From contig JAUVLL010000014.1 of the NCBI GenBank assembly GCA_030600745.1, positions 1-18,630 on the forward strand: a stretch of DNA of 18,630 bases, given 5' to 3'. The stretch comes from Spirochaetaceae bacterium. GTDB lineage: Bacteria; Spirochaetota; Spirochaetia; B11-G9. The position numbers were made by a program, and so were the translations under genes. Shown here one piece after another: positions 1 to 8,030 of this stretch; position 1 is the stretch's first letter; every line of letters begins with the position of its first letter. The notes under the pieces were generated by a model, which saw only the letters and a program-made list of their open reading frames with translations, made no database searches and was not told the origin of the DNA.

Positions 1-202
1 CAATAGTAGCTTCGATTTTTTCCCATCCTAACTTCTTTGCTGATGCAAGCCTTCGCTGTCCCGCTATGAGCATGTGGTCCCTGGTTATAACAATGGGATT
101 CATAAGTCCATGGATATTCATACTTTCTGCAAGTTCGTTAAGGTTTCCCAAATCTTTTCGGATTCGTTTTTTTATTTGAATTTCACCTATTCTAACAAGC
201 AT
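1..202 (-). CDS. ParB/Spo0J N-terminal-domain protein (partial, cut by left edge)
   Basis: This is the first 67 codons of a minus-strand gene that runs off the window. The protein begins MLVRIGEIQIKKRIRKDLGN and then reads NELAESMNIHGLMNPIVI and MLIAGQRRLASAKKLGW. This is the ParB/RepB N-terminal fold: an 'I..LA.SI...GL..PI.V' helix-strand followed by the G-[EQ]-R-R motif, which in ParB proteins binds CTP or acts as a nuclease/sulfiredoxin-like site. Here the motif is GQRRL, with Q in place of the common E. The ATG at 202 is preceded by GGAGAC, a good ribosome binding site. It lies 77 bases downstream of the penicillin-binding protein. No parA is visible, so a true chromosome-partition role cannot be claimed; it may be one of the solitary ParB-like proteins. 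Confidence 0.75.
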   Translation of the reverse strand, partial: MLVRIGEIQIKKRIRKDLGNLNELAESMNIHGLMNPIVITRDHMLIAGQRRLASAKKLGWEKIEATI

Positions 203-216
203 TTTGTCTCCTTTAT

Positions 217-275
217 GATGATAAAAAAGAACTTTATTCTATCTTTGTATAATATCCTGTCCTTTTTTTATCATC
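217..275 (-). repeat. AT-rich inverted repeat between the PBP gene and the ParB-like gene
   Basis: GATGATAAAAAA (217-228) and TTTTTTATCATC (264-275) are perfect 12-base inverted arms with a 35-base spacer. The element sits just after the PBP stop and ends about 14 bases before the ParB-like ATG. A TATTAT hexamer (256-251 on the minus strand) lies in the loop. It could be a weak terminator, a leader hairpin or an operator. No U-run follows the stem, so a classical terminator is not supported. Confidence 0.45.
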
Positions 276-279
276 CATT

Positions 280-2787
280 TTAGTCCAGTAGAGGATTGAT
301 CTCTGGTTCTTCGCCATCTGGTGGAAAGTTGGAATCAGGTAAATCGCTGGTAAAAAGATCAGATGAAAGATTATCCAGGTCGAATGTATCTACTCCGAAG
401 TCTTCAATAAGAAGAATATCCTGAAGCCCCTTTATAAGATCATCATCTCTTTGATGTTTGAATGTATGTATGTCACAGAATTTTTTTGGCTCAGTACCTA
501 ATATAAATACCTCATCTGTTAATCCTTCATCGCATTCGCTTGTAGGCAGCAGACCGGAGACTGAACAAACTTTCATCTCAATAAGCCCGGTTTCCGGTTT
601 TTGGAATTCAATTCTTTCAAGACCTGCATGAATTGTTTTCATATATTCCGCCCATACAGGGCCGGCAGCTGTTGCTCCCGTAAGCTCTCTTCCAAGAGAG
701 TTACCGGGCGTGTCAAAGCCAAACCAGATAGCAGTAGTATAGTAGGGTGAGAATCCAACTGTCCACGCGTCACCCCAGTTTTGGGTTGTTCCTGTTTTTC
801 CGGCCATTGGCATTCCGTCAAATCCTCCAATATTTATCCTTCGCCATTTTAACGTACCGTGTTCAACAGTGCTTTGAAGTATGGATACCATAATATAAGC
901 ATTTTGAGGAGTCATAACCTCTCTGTCTTTACTTCTGTTGCTCTGTTGTTCTCTCAGCCTCTCTTTTTCAGGTTCAAGGACTATATTGCCGTTTCTGTCC
1001 AGTACAGAAGTAATTGCAATTGGTACGACGGCTTTCCCCTGATTAGGAAAGGTGGCAAAAGCCCTGGCCATATTAATTGGTGCTACAGAGGTTATCCCAA
1101 GACCCAGTGGAAAACTTCTTGGGAAAAGAGTTCTGTTTTCAGACTGCTCTTCCATACCAAGTAATCTTGAAGCTCTTTCGATTGCAGCTTCAAAACCCAA
1201 ACCATCCAGAACCTGAAGGGAAGGAACATTCATTGAGTGCGCAAGAGCATAACGTAAAAGTACAGAACCCTGCCAGCTTCCCAGATAATTTGTAGGAGTA
1301 TATTTAGTGCCTGCATCATCGTAAAAAATTATAGGACCATCATAAAGTCTTGTAGCAGTTGTAAACTTGCCGGAGCCAATGGCAGCTGAATAGTAAAGCG
1401 GTTTAAAACTTGAACCCGGCTGAACCTGGGCATCTACAGCTCTATTATATTTTTTTGTCTCAAAATCACTGCCTCCAACCATACTTAAAATATGGCCGCT
1501 ATGGTCATCAATGGTAACAAGAGCACCTTCAACTGTTGTTTTTTTTGCTGACAGCTGATCTTTTACAGCTGCGTACTGGGTTAGATCTTTAACCTCACCC
1601 ATACCAAATATAAGTGACATTACTTCCAGAGTAGGGCTTATTGTCTTATAAAATTCATTTCTTGCCGCTTTCTTTTGTTTTGAGCCTGCAACCTGAATAT
1701 CTTCAAGGTTAAAAAGAAGGCTTAGCATATCTACTATTGGAACATAGGTTTCATCTACTATTGCAAGTCTGGAATCCGACTTTGTTTTATATCGCTCATT
1801 TATACTGTGAAAAGCTTTATCCATTATTTTATTGGCAATTACCTGGTAGCCAAGATCAAGGGTTGTGTTAACTACATATCCATCCTTATTAATATCAACT
1901 GCACCATAGAGCATATCATTCAGATTAATTCTTACATATTCACTAAAATATGGAGCTTTACTGTCATTATCGAAGTAAGCACTTGATATATTTGATCTTG
2001 TGTAATTATAACTGTCCCAATATTCCCGGAAGGAGAGGTCGGCTTCATTTTGTGTAACATATCCGAGATTTACCATCTGAGTAAGAACATCTATCTGTCT
2101 GGATCTTGCTCTTTCAGGATGATTAATAGGGGAATAGAGGGCAGGGCTGGCAAGCTGTACAACCAGAATTGCAGATTCTGCTATAGTTATCTCTCTTGCG
2201 CTATGACCAAAATAAAACTGGGAAGCCGATTCAACACCATATGCATTATGTCCAAAATACATTTGGTTCATATATATTTCAAGAATTTCATTCTTGGAAA
2301 GGTCTCTTTCAAATTGAAATGCATACCAGATCTCTTTCAGTTTTCGTTTAACTTTTATAACTGTCCGATCTGCGTAATGCCATCCTGCGACCTGCATTGT
2401 AAGAGTACTGGCACCTGAAAAATATCGTCCTGTAATAATATTAAAGGCTGCTCCGGCAACCCGTACCAAATCAATCCCTTTATGAGTATAGAAAGTACTG
2501 TCTTCCCTGCTTATCAGAGCATAAAGTAAATTTTTAGGAAGTTCATCTATAGGGACAATATCTCTTTTCTCATCAGAGAATATTTCAGTTATAAGTTCCC
2601 CATGTCTATCCAGTATTTGAGTAGGGAGTGCTGGTGTATAAGAGCTAAGATCGCCCCTTACATCTATATTGTGACTTCCGGAAAGGAAGAAACCGATACC
2701 AAGACCCACTACTATGGAAGACAAAAAGGTTAAGCCTATTAGAATACCTGCAAGGATTCTTCTTTTTCCAGTTCGAAGCATAGGCAT
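280..2787 (-). CDS. Bifunctional class A penicillin-binding protein (GT51 transglycosylase / transpeptidase)
   Basis: This 835-residue inner-membrane peptidoglycan synthase polymerises glycan strands from lipid II and cross-links stem peptides. Order of parts: a signal-anchor TM (about 12-35); a GT51 domain (about 60-240) with the catalytic REDSTFYTHKG motif (E95), GASTLTMQ (125-132) and the ERDLSKNEILEIYMNQ helix; a linker; and a transpeptidase domain with SSFK (S459, K462), SMN (518-520) and KTG (664-666). A Cys-containing tail (CSVSGLLPTSEC, then an acidic, Asp-rich end) is typical of PBP1A-like proteins. STLTMQ is a GT signature common in PBP1C rather than the STITQQ of PBP1A. The ATG at 2787 has no Shine-Dalgarno; a second ATG at 2781 (M3) is also possible and may be a leaderless start. 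All catalytic motifs are intact. Confidence 0.95.
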   Translation of the reverse strand: MPMLRTGKRRILAGILIGLTFLSSIVVGLGIGFFLSGSHNIDVRGDLSSYTPALPTQILDRHGELITEIFSDEKRDIVPIDELPKNLLYALISREDSTFYTHKGIDLVRVAGAAFNIITGRYFSGASTLTMQVAGWHYADRTVIKVKRKLKEIWYAFQFERDLSKNEILEIYMNQMYFGHNAYGVESASQFYFGHSAREITIAESAILVVQLASPALYSPINHPERARSRQIDVLTQMVNLGYVTQNEADLSFREYWDSYNYTRSNISSAYFDNDSKAPYFSEYVRINLNDMLYGAVDINKDGYVVNTTLDLGYQVIANKIMDKAFHSINERYKTKSDSRLAIVDETYVPIVDMLSLLFNLEDIQVAGSKQKKAARNEFYKTISPTLEVMSLIFGMGEVKDLTQYAAVKDQLSAKKTTVEGALVTIDDHSGHILSMVGGSDFETKKYNRAVDAQVQPGSSFKPLYYSAAIGSGKFTTATRLYDGPIIFYDDAGTKYTPTNYLGSWQGSVLLRYALAHSMNVPSLQVLDGLGFEAAIERASRLLGMEEQSENRTLFPRSFPLGLGITSVAPINMARAFATFPNQGKAVVPIAITSVLDRNGNIVLEPEKERLREQQSNRSKDREVMTPQNAYIMVSILQSTVEHGTLKWRRINIGGFDGMPMAGKTGTTQNWGDAWTVGFSPYYTTAIWFGFDTPGNSLGRELTGATAAGPVWAEYMKTIHAGLERIEFQKPETGLIEMKVCSVSGLLPTSECDEGLTDEVFILGTEPKKFCDIHTFKHQRDDDLIKGLQDILLIEDFGVDTFDLDNLSSDLFTSDLPDSNFPPDGEEPEINPLLD

Positions 2788-2816
2788 ACATTATTTATTA
2801 GAGGAGTTTGTGTCAA
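2788..2816 (-). promoter_or_regulatory. Candidate promoter for the PBP gene
   Basis: On the minus strand TTGACA (2816-2811) is followed by a 17-base spacer and a weak -10, TAATGT (2793-2788). The predicted start of transcription falls near 2781, the A of the second in-frame ATG of the PBP gene. No Shine-Dalgarno precedes either ATG. The -35 is perfect; the -10 matches only 3 of 6 positions, so this is tentative. Confidence 0.4.
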
Positions 2817-2820
2817 GAAG

Positions 2821-2850
2821 AAGGCCGATCCTTTTTAGGGAATCGGCCTT
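2821..2850 (-). terminator. Hairpin terminator ending the mla-PEGA operon
   Basis: AAGGCCGAT (2821-2829) pairs perfectly with ATCGGCCTT (2842-2850) across a 12-base loop. Read on the minus strand, the 9-bp GC-containing stem is followed by CTTCTT, a short pyrimidine tail. It lies 92 bases after the PEGA gene stop and immediately before the TTGACA of the PBP promoter, which fits an operon boundary. The tail is a weak U-tract, so termination may be partial. Confidence 0.6.
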
Positions 2851-2942
2851 ATTCACAAGTGCCGGATTGAAATATAGTAAACTGGGAGGGGAACTACATT
2901 ACCAGTCCGACAACTTTATTATCGGCTTATATATGACATAAG

Positions 2943-3899
2943 TTAATTATCCTCAAATAAAATATCAAGGAAAATTGATAATTTGTAGTTTTTATCAGCA
3001 GCTACAGTAAATTTCCTGCTCAAAAAGTAGTCACTAAGCTCTATTCTTACTACATGATCACCAGGTTTAACCTGTATCCCATTTCCTGATATATATTTTA
3101 GTTTTTCCCCGTCAAGAAAAATTTCAGCACCAAGAGGTGCTTCAAATACTACCATGGGAAGAAGTGATTCAAGTACCAGATTAATTTTGCTTGTTTCTCC
3201 TTTTTCAATTACGAAAGACCGGGATATTTCTCTAAAATTATCAGATTCAACTCTTATTTGATGAATACCTGCTGCCAGTATATAATCAGTTTTATTGCTA
3301 ATTTTCTTATCATTCAGAAGAATTGTATATTTATCGTTTGGAGATGGGCTGCTAATATCAAGATTAAGTATTCCCTTATTACTCATTACCGGAAGAATCT
3401 CAAGTTTAAAAACACTGGTCAGGACAGTCGATGGAATTCCTTTCATAACAGGTGTAATGGATAATAACAGGGGCAGTTCGGATATTTCTATTGCAGAGCA
3501 TATAATTGAGCCTGGTATGGTGTCCTGATTTGAGATTCCACTGAAGGGAATAGAAATAAACATTTTTCTTGATACAGGAATAGTAGTGGAAAGGAGTCTG
3601 ATACCCTTATATGACTTAAGTGTTTTATTGGGAGCATTATCAAGCCCATAATAGATATCTATCATAAAACTGTCTCTGTATTTTAACAATTCTTCAGGGA
3701 TTGTAAGTGTTAATTCAAGTCCTTCTATAAACGGGTTGTCTATTATGGATATTGCAGTCAGATTATATAATTTAAAGTTTGTTACACAATTCTCTGTTGT
3801 AATGGTGATTAAACTACCAACTTCTCCTCTGATGTTATCTGGAAAAGCAGACAAACTATAAAAAAATAGAAAAATAACTGTAAGAAATCTCTTTTTCAT
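2943..3899 (-). CDS. Exported PEGA-domain protein
   Basis: This 318-residue protein is counted from the ATG at 3899, whose first base is also the last base of the upstream TGA (TGATG). A GTG at 3902 would add one residue. It has a signal peptide (KKRFLTVIFLFFYSLSAFPDN), then about 150 residues of beta-rich sequence without a recognised family. Two PEGA-like units follow. One is around NLDISSPSPNDKYTILLNDK...AAGIHQIRVE. The other, clearer one is near the C terminus: FEAPLGAEIFLDGEKL...VKPGDHVVRIELSDY, close to the P-x-G-A-x-(I/V)-x-(I/L)-D-G-x...G-x-H-x-(I/V) pattern. PEGA domains are small beta domains of surface or periplasmic proteins, often envelope- or PG-associated. It is the last gene of the operon. 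The biochemical role is unknown; export plus wall or surface association is the supportable inference. Confidence 0.75.
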   Translation of the reverse strand: MKKRFLTVIFLFFYSLSAFPDNIRGEVGSLITITTENCVTNFKLYNLTAISIIDNPFIEGLELTLTIPEELLKYRDSFMIDIYYGLDNAPNKTLKSYKGIRLLSTTIPVSRKMFISIPFSGISNQDTIPGSIICSAIEISELPLLLSITPVMKGIPSTVLTSVFKLEILPVMSNKGILNLDISSPSPNDKYTILLNDKKISNKTDYILAAGIHQIRVESDNFREISRSFVIEKGETSKINLVLESLLPMVVFEAPLGAEIFLDGEKLKYISGNGIQVKPGDHVVRIELSDYFLSRKFTVAADKNYKLSIFLDILFEDN

Positions 3900-4810
3900 C
3901 ACCTTTTCCCTGGAATCAGAAAGCAGGGATCCTTTGGATTCCCCATACTCCTTATCTCAAAATGCAGATGAGGCCCTGTAGATCTTCCTGTAGAACCTAC
4001 CTCTCCTATAATCATACCTGATTGTACCTGCTGATTCAACTGGACAAATATTTTTTTTAGGTGGCAATATACTGTTTCATAGTTACTTTCATGCGAAATC
4101 CTAATGAAATTACCGCATATCTCATTATAATCAACAGTTTTTATAATTCCCCCCCGTGCTGCCATAATAACAGTGCCTTCAGGTGCCGCAATATCTATAC
4201 CATTATGAAACTCATTCGTTCCTTTGAATGGATCCACCCTGTTCCCGAATCCGGAAGATATACTCCCAACAGGCAGGGGAAATCGAAACATTATCCCAAG
4301 AAAGAACGATCTTTCTACTTTGTGAAATTTTTCTCCAGGTAAAAAAAAGAAAATTGTTTCAATATCATTTTTACAGTCAGTTTTTATGGCCAGTTTGACA
4401 GCATTTTCAGGATTTCTCCAGGAACTAATCATATATTCAATATCTGATTCGGGATATTTTGGAATAAAGATACCCGGAGTATTTGAAATAAGTAATTCTG
4501 TACCTAAAGATAATATATGAGGTTGACTTATCCGGTTCAGAGTAGTAATTGTCTCATAAGGAAGGTTGAATCTTGCTGCCAGGGCAAAAATAGTTGTTTC
4601 TGCCGTAATTTTATATCTGTAAATCTGAAGTGGATTTAGTTCCCTGTTTTGTTCTATATTCCGGTAAAAACTGCTTATATCGTCATTTATCTGGGTGAAA
4701 AGAATATCAGATTGGTCAAGTTTTTTAATTAGTGGATAAAAATCACTGTTAAAACCATAAGAAGACAATGCAGTTATAATGAGTAGAAAGCTAAATATAA
4801 TTTTTGACAT
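3899..4810 (-). CDS. LysM + M23 (LytM-type) periplasmic peptidase
   Basis: This 303-residue protein has an N-terminal signal peptide (MSKIIFSFLLIITALSSYGF), a LysM peptidoglycan-binding module (about 65-110: YKITAETTIFALAARFNLPY...LGTELLI) and a C-terminal M23 domain (about 180-295). Zinc ligands and catalytic residues look intact: HNGID gives H202 and D206, YCHL gives H250, and PHLHFE gives H281 and H283. SGFGNRVDPF and GSTGRSTGPHLHFE are hallmark M23 strands. M23 enzymes are glycyl or D,D-endopeptidases acting on cross-linked peptidoglycan, so this one is predicted active, unlike EnvC/NlpD-type activators that lost the metal site. Its stop overlaps the PEGA gene start and its own start overlaps the 4-TM gene by 20 bases, indicating translational coupling. 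It probably remodels peptidoglycan around the envelope complex encoded by the same operon (inference). Confidence 0.9.
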   Translation of the reverse strand: MSKIIFSFLLIITALSSYGFNSDFYPLIKKLDQSDILFTQINDDISSFYRNIEQNRELNPLQIYRYKITAETTIFALAARFNLPYETITTLNRISQPHILSLGTELLISNTPGIFIPKYPESDIEYMISSWRNPENAVKLAIKTDCKNDIETIFFFLPGEKFHKVERSFFLGIMFRFPLPVGSISSGFGNRVDPFKGTNEFHNGIDIAAPEGTVIMAARGGIIKTVDYNEICGNFIRISHESNYETVYCHLKKIFVQLNQQVQSGMIIGEVGSTGRSTGPHLHFEIRSMGNPKDPCFLIPGKR

Positions 4811-5252
4811 TCATTTTTCTGTATATAAAAACATAGTAGCCAAGAACAAGTATATAGACAACCGTAAATGGTACAGCTACAAAAACTAATTTTCTGGAAT
4901 ACATAAAAATTATTCCATAAAGCCAAATAATGAAAAAAGTAAAAACTGAAATTTTCTTTACAGGTATAAGAATTATTTGATGAAGATTCATGCCCGATTT
5001 CTGCTTATTTATAATCCAATGTTTTAGTTGTCTAATAAGTAATAGTCCGGTAGATGCTGCTAAAAGCAGGATAACTATTATTGTGTAAGCTTTGCTGTGT
5101 TTCGTAGCAGCATACCAGAGGGGCAGGGTAATAACCAGACTCGAGCCTGTTATGAGGAGTGTGTAGATAAGAAAATATAGTAAGTTTTTTAATAATCTCT
5201 GATAATTTTTAAGGATTAATAGAAATCCTTTTAATAGGTTTCCAATATTCAT
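4791..5252 (-). CDS. Small 4-TM membrane protein of unknown family
   Basis: I do not recognise this 153-residue protein. It shows four hydrophobic segments at about 22-47 (LLYFLIYTLLITGSSLVITL), 57-73 (YTIIVILLLAASTGLLL), 98-116 (VKKISVFTFFIIWLYGIIFM) and 122-143 (VFVAVPFTVVYILVLGYYVF). Basic loops such as RQLKHWIINKQKSG lie between segments 2 and 3. The ATG at 5252 overlaps the lipoprotein stop (ATGA), and the gene's end overlaps the M23 gene by 20 bases, so it is tightly coupled. Position inside an MCE operon suggests an inner-membrane accessory, but nothing in the sequence shows its activity. Confidence 0.75.
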   Translation of the reverse strand: MNIGNLLKGFLLILKNYQRLLKNLLYFLIYTLLITGSSLVITLPLWYAATKHSKAYTIIVILLLAASTGLLLIRQLKHWIINKQKSGMNLHQIILIPVKKISVFTFFIIWLYGIIFMYSRKLVFVAVPFTVVYILVLGYYVFIYRKMNVKNYI

Positions 5253-6178
5253 TTATTATTTTCCAAATTCTCTCTGGTGGTTTTCCAGTTTTCTGCATCA
5301 TCATCCAGCGAAAGACTTAAAGCTGTCTCTTCGAGTTTTACCAGTGTTTTTATTACTTCGTCAGAAAGGGAGAGTGTTTCATAGATAAGAACACTCTTTT
5401 GAAAATAGGTGTATGCTTTTTCGAATAACTCCATATACTGATATATAAGTCCCAGTGCATACATATCTTTTGCAATTCCCCGGCTGTTTTCTATTTTTTT
5501 ATCAAGATTTAGGGCTTCTGTTATATATAAAAGTGCAGCAGGATAATCCTTTCGTTTTGAATAGATTGAAGAGAGTATATAATTGTTTGAAGCCATTTCT
5601 TTAGAATTCTTAAACCGTTTGTTAATGGAAAGAGCCTCATTTATCCTGATTTCGGCATTCGCAAAATCTTCATCTCGTTTGTATACTATACCCATATTAT
5701 GCAGTACAATAGCTGCCGCTTCAGTTTTTCCAGGATTATCTATTATTTCAAGAGCTTTTGTAAAAATTCCCATGGCTTCTTCATACTTTGTTTCGGCTAA
5801 AAGAAGTTCTCCAAGATTATTTAGACTCTTTGCTTTCAAAACAGGGTCACCAAGAAAATCAGCTGATTTATTTGCTTTCTTAAAGTAAATTCCAGCTGTT
5901 TTTATCTCTCCCGCGGCAAAATAGGTTTTACCGATTGAATTATAGGATTCAATAATCCCCTCATCATTATCAATGGAAATATTCTGCTTCAGGGATAGAA
6001 AAAAGAAATCAAGTGCTTTTTCAAAATCAGAATCTGAAAAAAATTTTGTACCAAGTTGTGCATACTCTGCAGCACGATTGCGCTTTTCATTTGAAATCTC
6101 AGGGTCTCCTCCCTTTATTGAGGAACAGGATGTGAAAATTATACTCAGAAGCATAAACGAAGTAATCAATTTTTTCAT
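5249..6178 (-). CDS. TPR-repeat lipoprotein
   Basis: This 309-residue protein begins with a lipoprotein signal peptide, MKKLITSFMLLSIIFTSC, with the modified cysteine at residue 18. The lipobox FTSC is relaxed, as is usual in spirochaetes. The rest is a run of tetratricopeptide repeats. Clear examples: AEYAQLGTKFFSDSDFEKAL, SIGKTYFAAGEIKTAGIYFKKA, LNNLGELLLAETKYEEAMGIF, LHNMGIVYKRDEDFANAEIRI, YILSSIYSKRKDYPAALLYI and YALGLIYQYMELFEKAYTYF. TPRs are protein-protein scaffolds, so this is likely a membrane-anchored periplasmic adaptor. The ATG shares one base with the MCE gene stop (TAATG) and the stop overlaps the next ATG by 4 bases. It may be the partner linking the MCE protein to the outer membrane in a system where no MlaC is encoded nearby (inference). 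Confidence 0.85.
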   Translation of the reverse strand: MKKLITSFMLLSIIFTSCSSIKGGDPEISNEKRNRAAEYAQLGTKFFSDSDFEKALDFFFLSLKQNISIDNDEGIIESYNSIGKTYFAAGEIKTAGIYFKKANKSADFLGDPVLKAKSLNNLGELLLAETKYEEAMGIFTKALEIIDNPGKTEAAAIVLHNMGIVYKRDEDFANAEIRINEALSINKRFKNSKEMASNNYILSSIYSKRKDYPAALLYITEALNLDKKIENSRGIAKDMYALGLIYQYMELFEKAYTYFQKSVLIYETLSLSDEVIKTLVKLEETALSLSLDDDAENWKTTRENLENNK

Positions 6179-7233
6179 TAAAATTCTTCTTCTCCATAGC
6201 TCATAAAGGTAGTAGGTTGTTCTGTAACACCTGTAATGCCGCCTCTAAGAAGCGGATTATTTGAAAGTCCTTCAAGAACATCTTTGCCCTTTACAAGAGC
6301 TTCACGACTGCCTTCAAGCAGCTCAGATATCTGTGGTTGTGTATTGTTAATATATTTTACGAATGCTGATAGTTCTTCAGTAGTTTTAGCAATTTCTGCA
6401 ACAATAGAGAATAGCTCTTTGTACAATTCATCATCATCATCAAGTAAGGTTGCTATTGAACCCTTTGGATCAAGCAGATGAGTAACCAGCCCTTTTGTGT
6501 CGGTCAATCCTGCAGTGGTTATTTCCAGGTTAGAAGTAATTCCGTAGGTATTTGTAAGGATCTCGTTTGCTGCTATCATGGCAGAACTGAGTGTATTATT
6601 GAGCATTGTAACCATAACTGCAACTTCTTCTATGATATCACCGACAGGACCCTCCATGTCCCCTTCAATGGTTGCATTAGCAGAAATAAGCAGTTCATCA
6701 AGGGACTTCAGGGTAGAATCTACAGATCTAAGCAGTGGACTGATATCATTGATGATATTAAGAATAGTATCATCCCTTGGAGGAATATTCACAAGTTCTT
6801 TTGCAATCAGTTCCTTTCCTTCGTCAAAATCAGTAGATGGTATGAAGGTGAGTTCAGGTATAATATCAGTGGCTTTTCCGGGGTGAAAAAGCATTCCACC
6901 CCCGCCTATCCCTATGGGGCTTACTGATAGCTCCAAAACAGAATTCTTTCTTACTTTTTCAATATAAGTATCAAAAATATGAAAGTTAATTTCTACAGTG
7001 TTGTCTTCAAGCAGATTGATTTTATCTACAGATCCAATCTGGAATCCTTTAAGTTTGATTGGCATACCAACACTAAGCCCGTTTCCTGTTTTAAAACTAC
7101 TTGTATATTTATAGTCTTTTGCAAACCACCGCTGATTAATTCCCATCATTATTAAAATGAAAACAATACTCATTACTGCCAAAATAATAAAGAGTCCAAC
7201 AATTTGATCTGCAAACCGTATTTGAAATTTCAT
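6178..7233 (-). CDS. MCE/MlaD-family lipid-binding protein
   Basis: This 351-residue protein has a single N-terminal TM anchor (about 10-32), one MCE domain (about 42-125) and a long helical C-terminal region (about 150-330). MCE hallmarks visible are FKTGNGLSVGMPIKLKGFQI, the following GSV turn, a hydrophobic strand, and SVSPIGIGGGGMLFHP. MlaD/Mce proteins form a ring or tube on the periplasmic side of an MlaE-type permease and carry phospholipids. E. coli MlaD is about 180 residues. This extended helical tail resembles long Mce/Pqi proteins that bridge the periplasm by coiled coil. The C-terminal SNNPLLRGG is a common tail motif in such proteins. The ATG at 7233 is preceded by TTGGAA. It lies 35 bases after the ATPase and shares one base with the lipoprotein. 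Confidence 0.92.
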   Translation of the reverse strand: MKFQIRFADQIVGLFIILAVMSIVFILIMMGINQRWFAKDYKYTSSFKTGNGLSVGMPIKLKGFQIGSVDKINLLEDNTVEINFHIFDTYIEKVRKNSVLELSVSPIGIGGGGMLFHPGKATDIIPELTFIPSTDFDEGKELIAKELVNIPPRDDTILNIINDISPLLRSVDSTLKSLDELLISANATIEGDMEGPVGDIIEEVAVMVTMLNNTLSSAMIAANEILTNTYGITSNLEITTAGLTDTKGLVTHLLDPKGSIATLLDDDDELYKELFSIVAEIAKTTEELSAFVKYINNTQPQISELLEGSREALVKGKDVLEGLSNNPLLRGGITGVTEQPTTFMSYGEEEF

Positions 7234-7268
7234 CGTATTCCAATTCTATTTCAATTAGGCGGGTAATG

Positions 7269-8021
7269 TCAAATATAATCCTGATTCTGGTTAAGAAGAG
7301 AGTTAATAATTGCTGAAGTAACAGGATCTGTGCTGTTTTGTACAGATTCTGCAGTTCCTGCTTCAACAAGTTTTCCATCCTTCATAACAATCAGATAATC
7401 AGCCATCTGCTTAATAAGCTCCTGGGAAGAAAAATTTGCAATAATTGTAGCTTCTGTATTATGAAGATCGAGAATTAGTTTTCTCATTTTTTTTGCTACA
7501 GAGGGATCTACAAGTACAAGAGGATTGTCCATGAATATTAACCCTGGTGAGGTAATAAGTGAGCGTGCAAGGCTGATCATCTTTCGTTCACCATTGGACA
7601 GTGCTGCAGGTCGAAGATGGATGCTGTCGGTGTAACCCACTAAATCCAGCATCTCCATGATTTTATTATCATGGGTATCTTTATCCATTTCAGGAAAGTG
7701 AAGTCTTAAAGGCAGGCTCATATTTTGGTAAACAGACTGGTTAGCCCAGAGAGCAGCATCCTGAAATACAAAACTGCTGTTTTTTCTAAAATCAAGGAGT
7801 CCTGAAGTGTTCATTTTTCTTAGATTTTTGTCATTAACAAATATATTACCATGATCAACTGGTATTAAAGCAGCAGCAACTTTTAAAAGTGTGCTTTTCC
7901 CGCAGCCTGATGGACCTATTATTACTGTTGTCTTACCCACAGGAAAGTGTGTCTCTATATCAGCAAGAATTTTCCGTTCATTTTTTATCAGAGTAATATC
8001 TTTAAGATAAATGTCATACAT
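7269..8021 (-). CDS. MlaF-like ABC transporter ATP-binding subunit with degenerate catalytic residues
   Basis: This 250-residue cytoplasmic ATPase would pair with the MlaE-like permease. Walker A is perfect (GPSGCGKST, 36-44), the Q-loop is present (FVFQDAALW, Q87), the signature is LSNGE (141-145) and the D-loop is LVLVDP. Walker B reads LIFMDNP (161-167): the catalytic glutamate that normally follows the Asp is Asn166. The H-switch region reads TIIANFSSQELIKQMAD (192-208), where family members have TIIVVTHD; the switch histidine position is Ser198. Both changes are clear at codon level (AAT; TCT). ATP binding should be preserved but hydrolysis impaired, unless another residue compensates. 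The ATG at 8021 has GAGG upstream; it starts 10 bases after the mlaE stop. Confidence 0.92.
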   Translation of the reverse strand: MYDIYLKDITLIKNERKILADIETHFPVGKTTVIIGPSGCGKSTLLKVAAALIPVDHGNIFVNDKNLRKMNTSGLLDFRKNSSFVFQDAALWANQSVYQNMSLPLRLHFPEMDKDTHDNKIMEMLDLVGYTDSIHLRPAALSNGERKMISLARSLITSPGLIFMDNPLVLVDPSVAKKMRKLILDLHNTEATIIANFSSQELIKQMADYLIVMKDGKLVEAGTAESVQNSTDPVTSAIINSLLNQNQDYI

Positions 8022-8030
8022 AAAAGCGCC

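Noticed and set aside
1..202. Chromosome origin or parS cluster near the ParB-like gene
   Set aside because: There is no parA, dnaA or dnaN in view, and I saw no 16-base parS-like palindrome in the visible part.
6478..6927. 149-codon plus-strand open frame
   Set aside because: It is antisense to the MCE gene, which has convincing domain motifs; the translated sequence shows no recognisable features.
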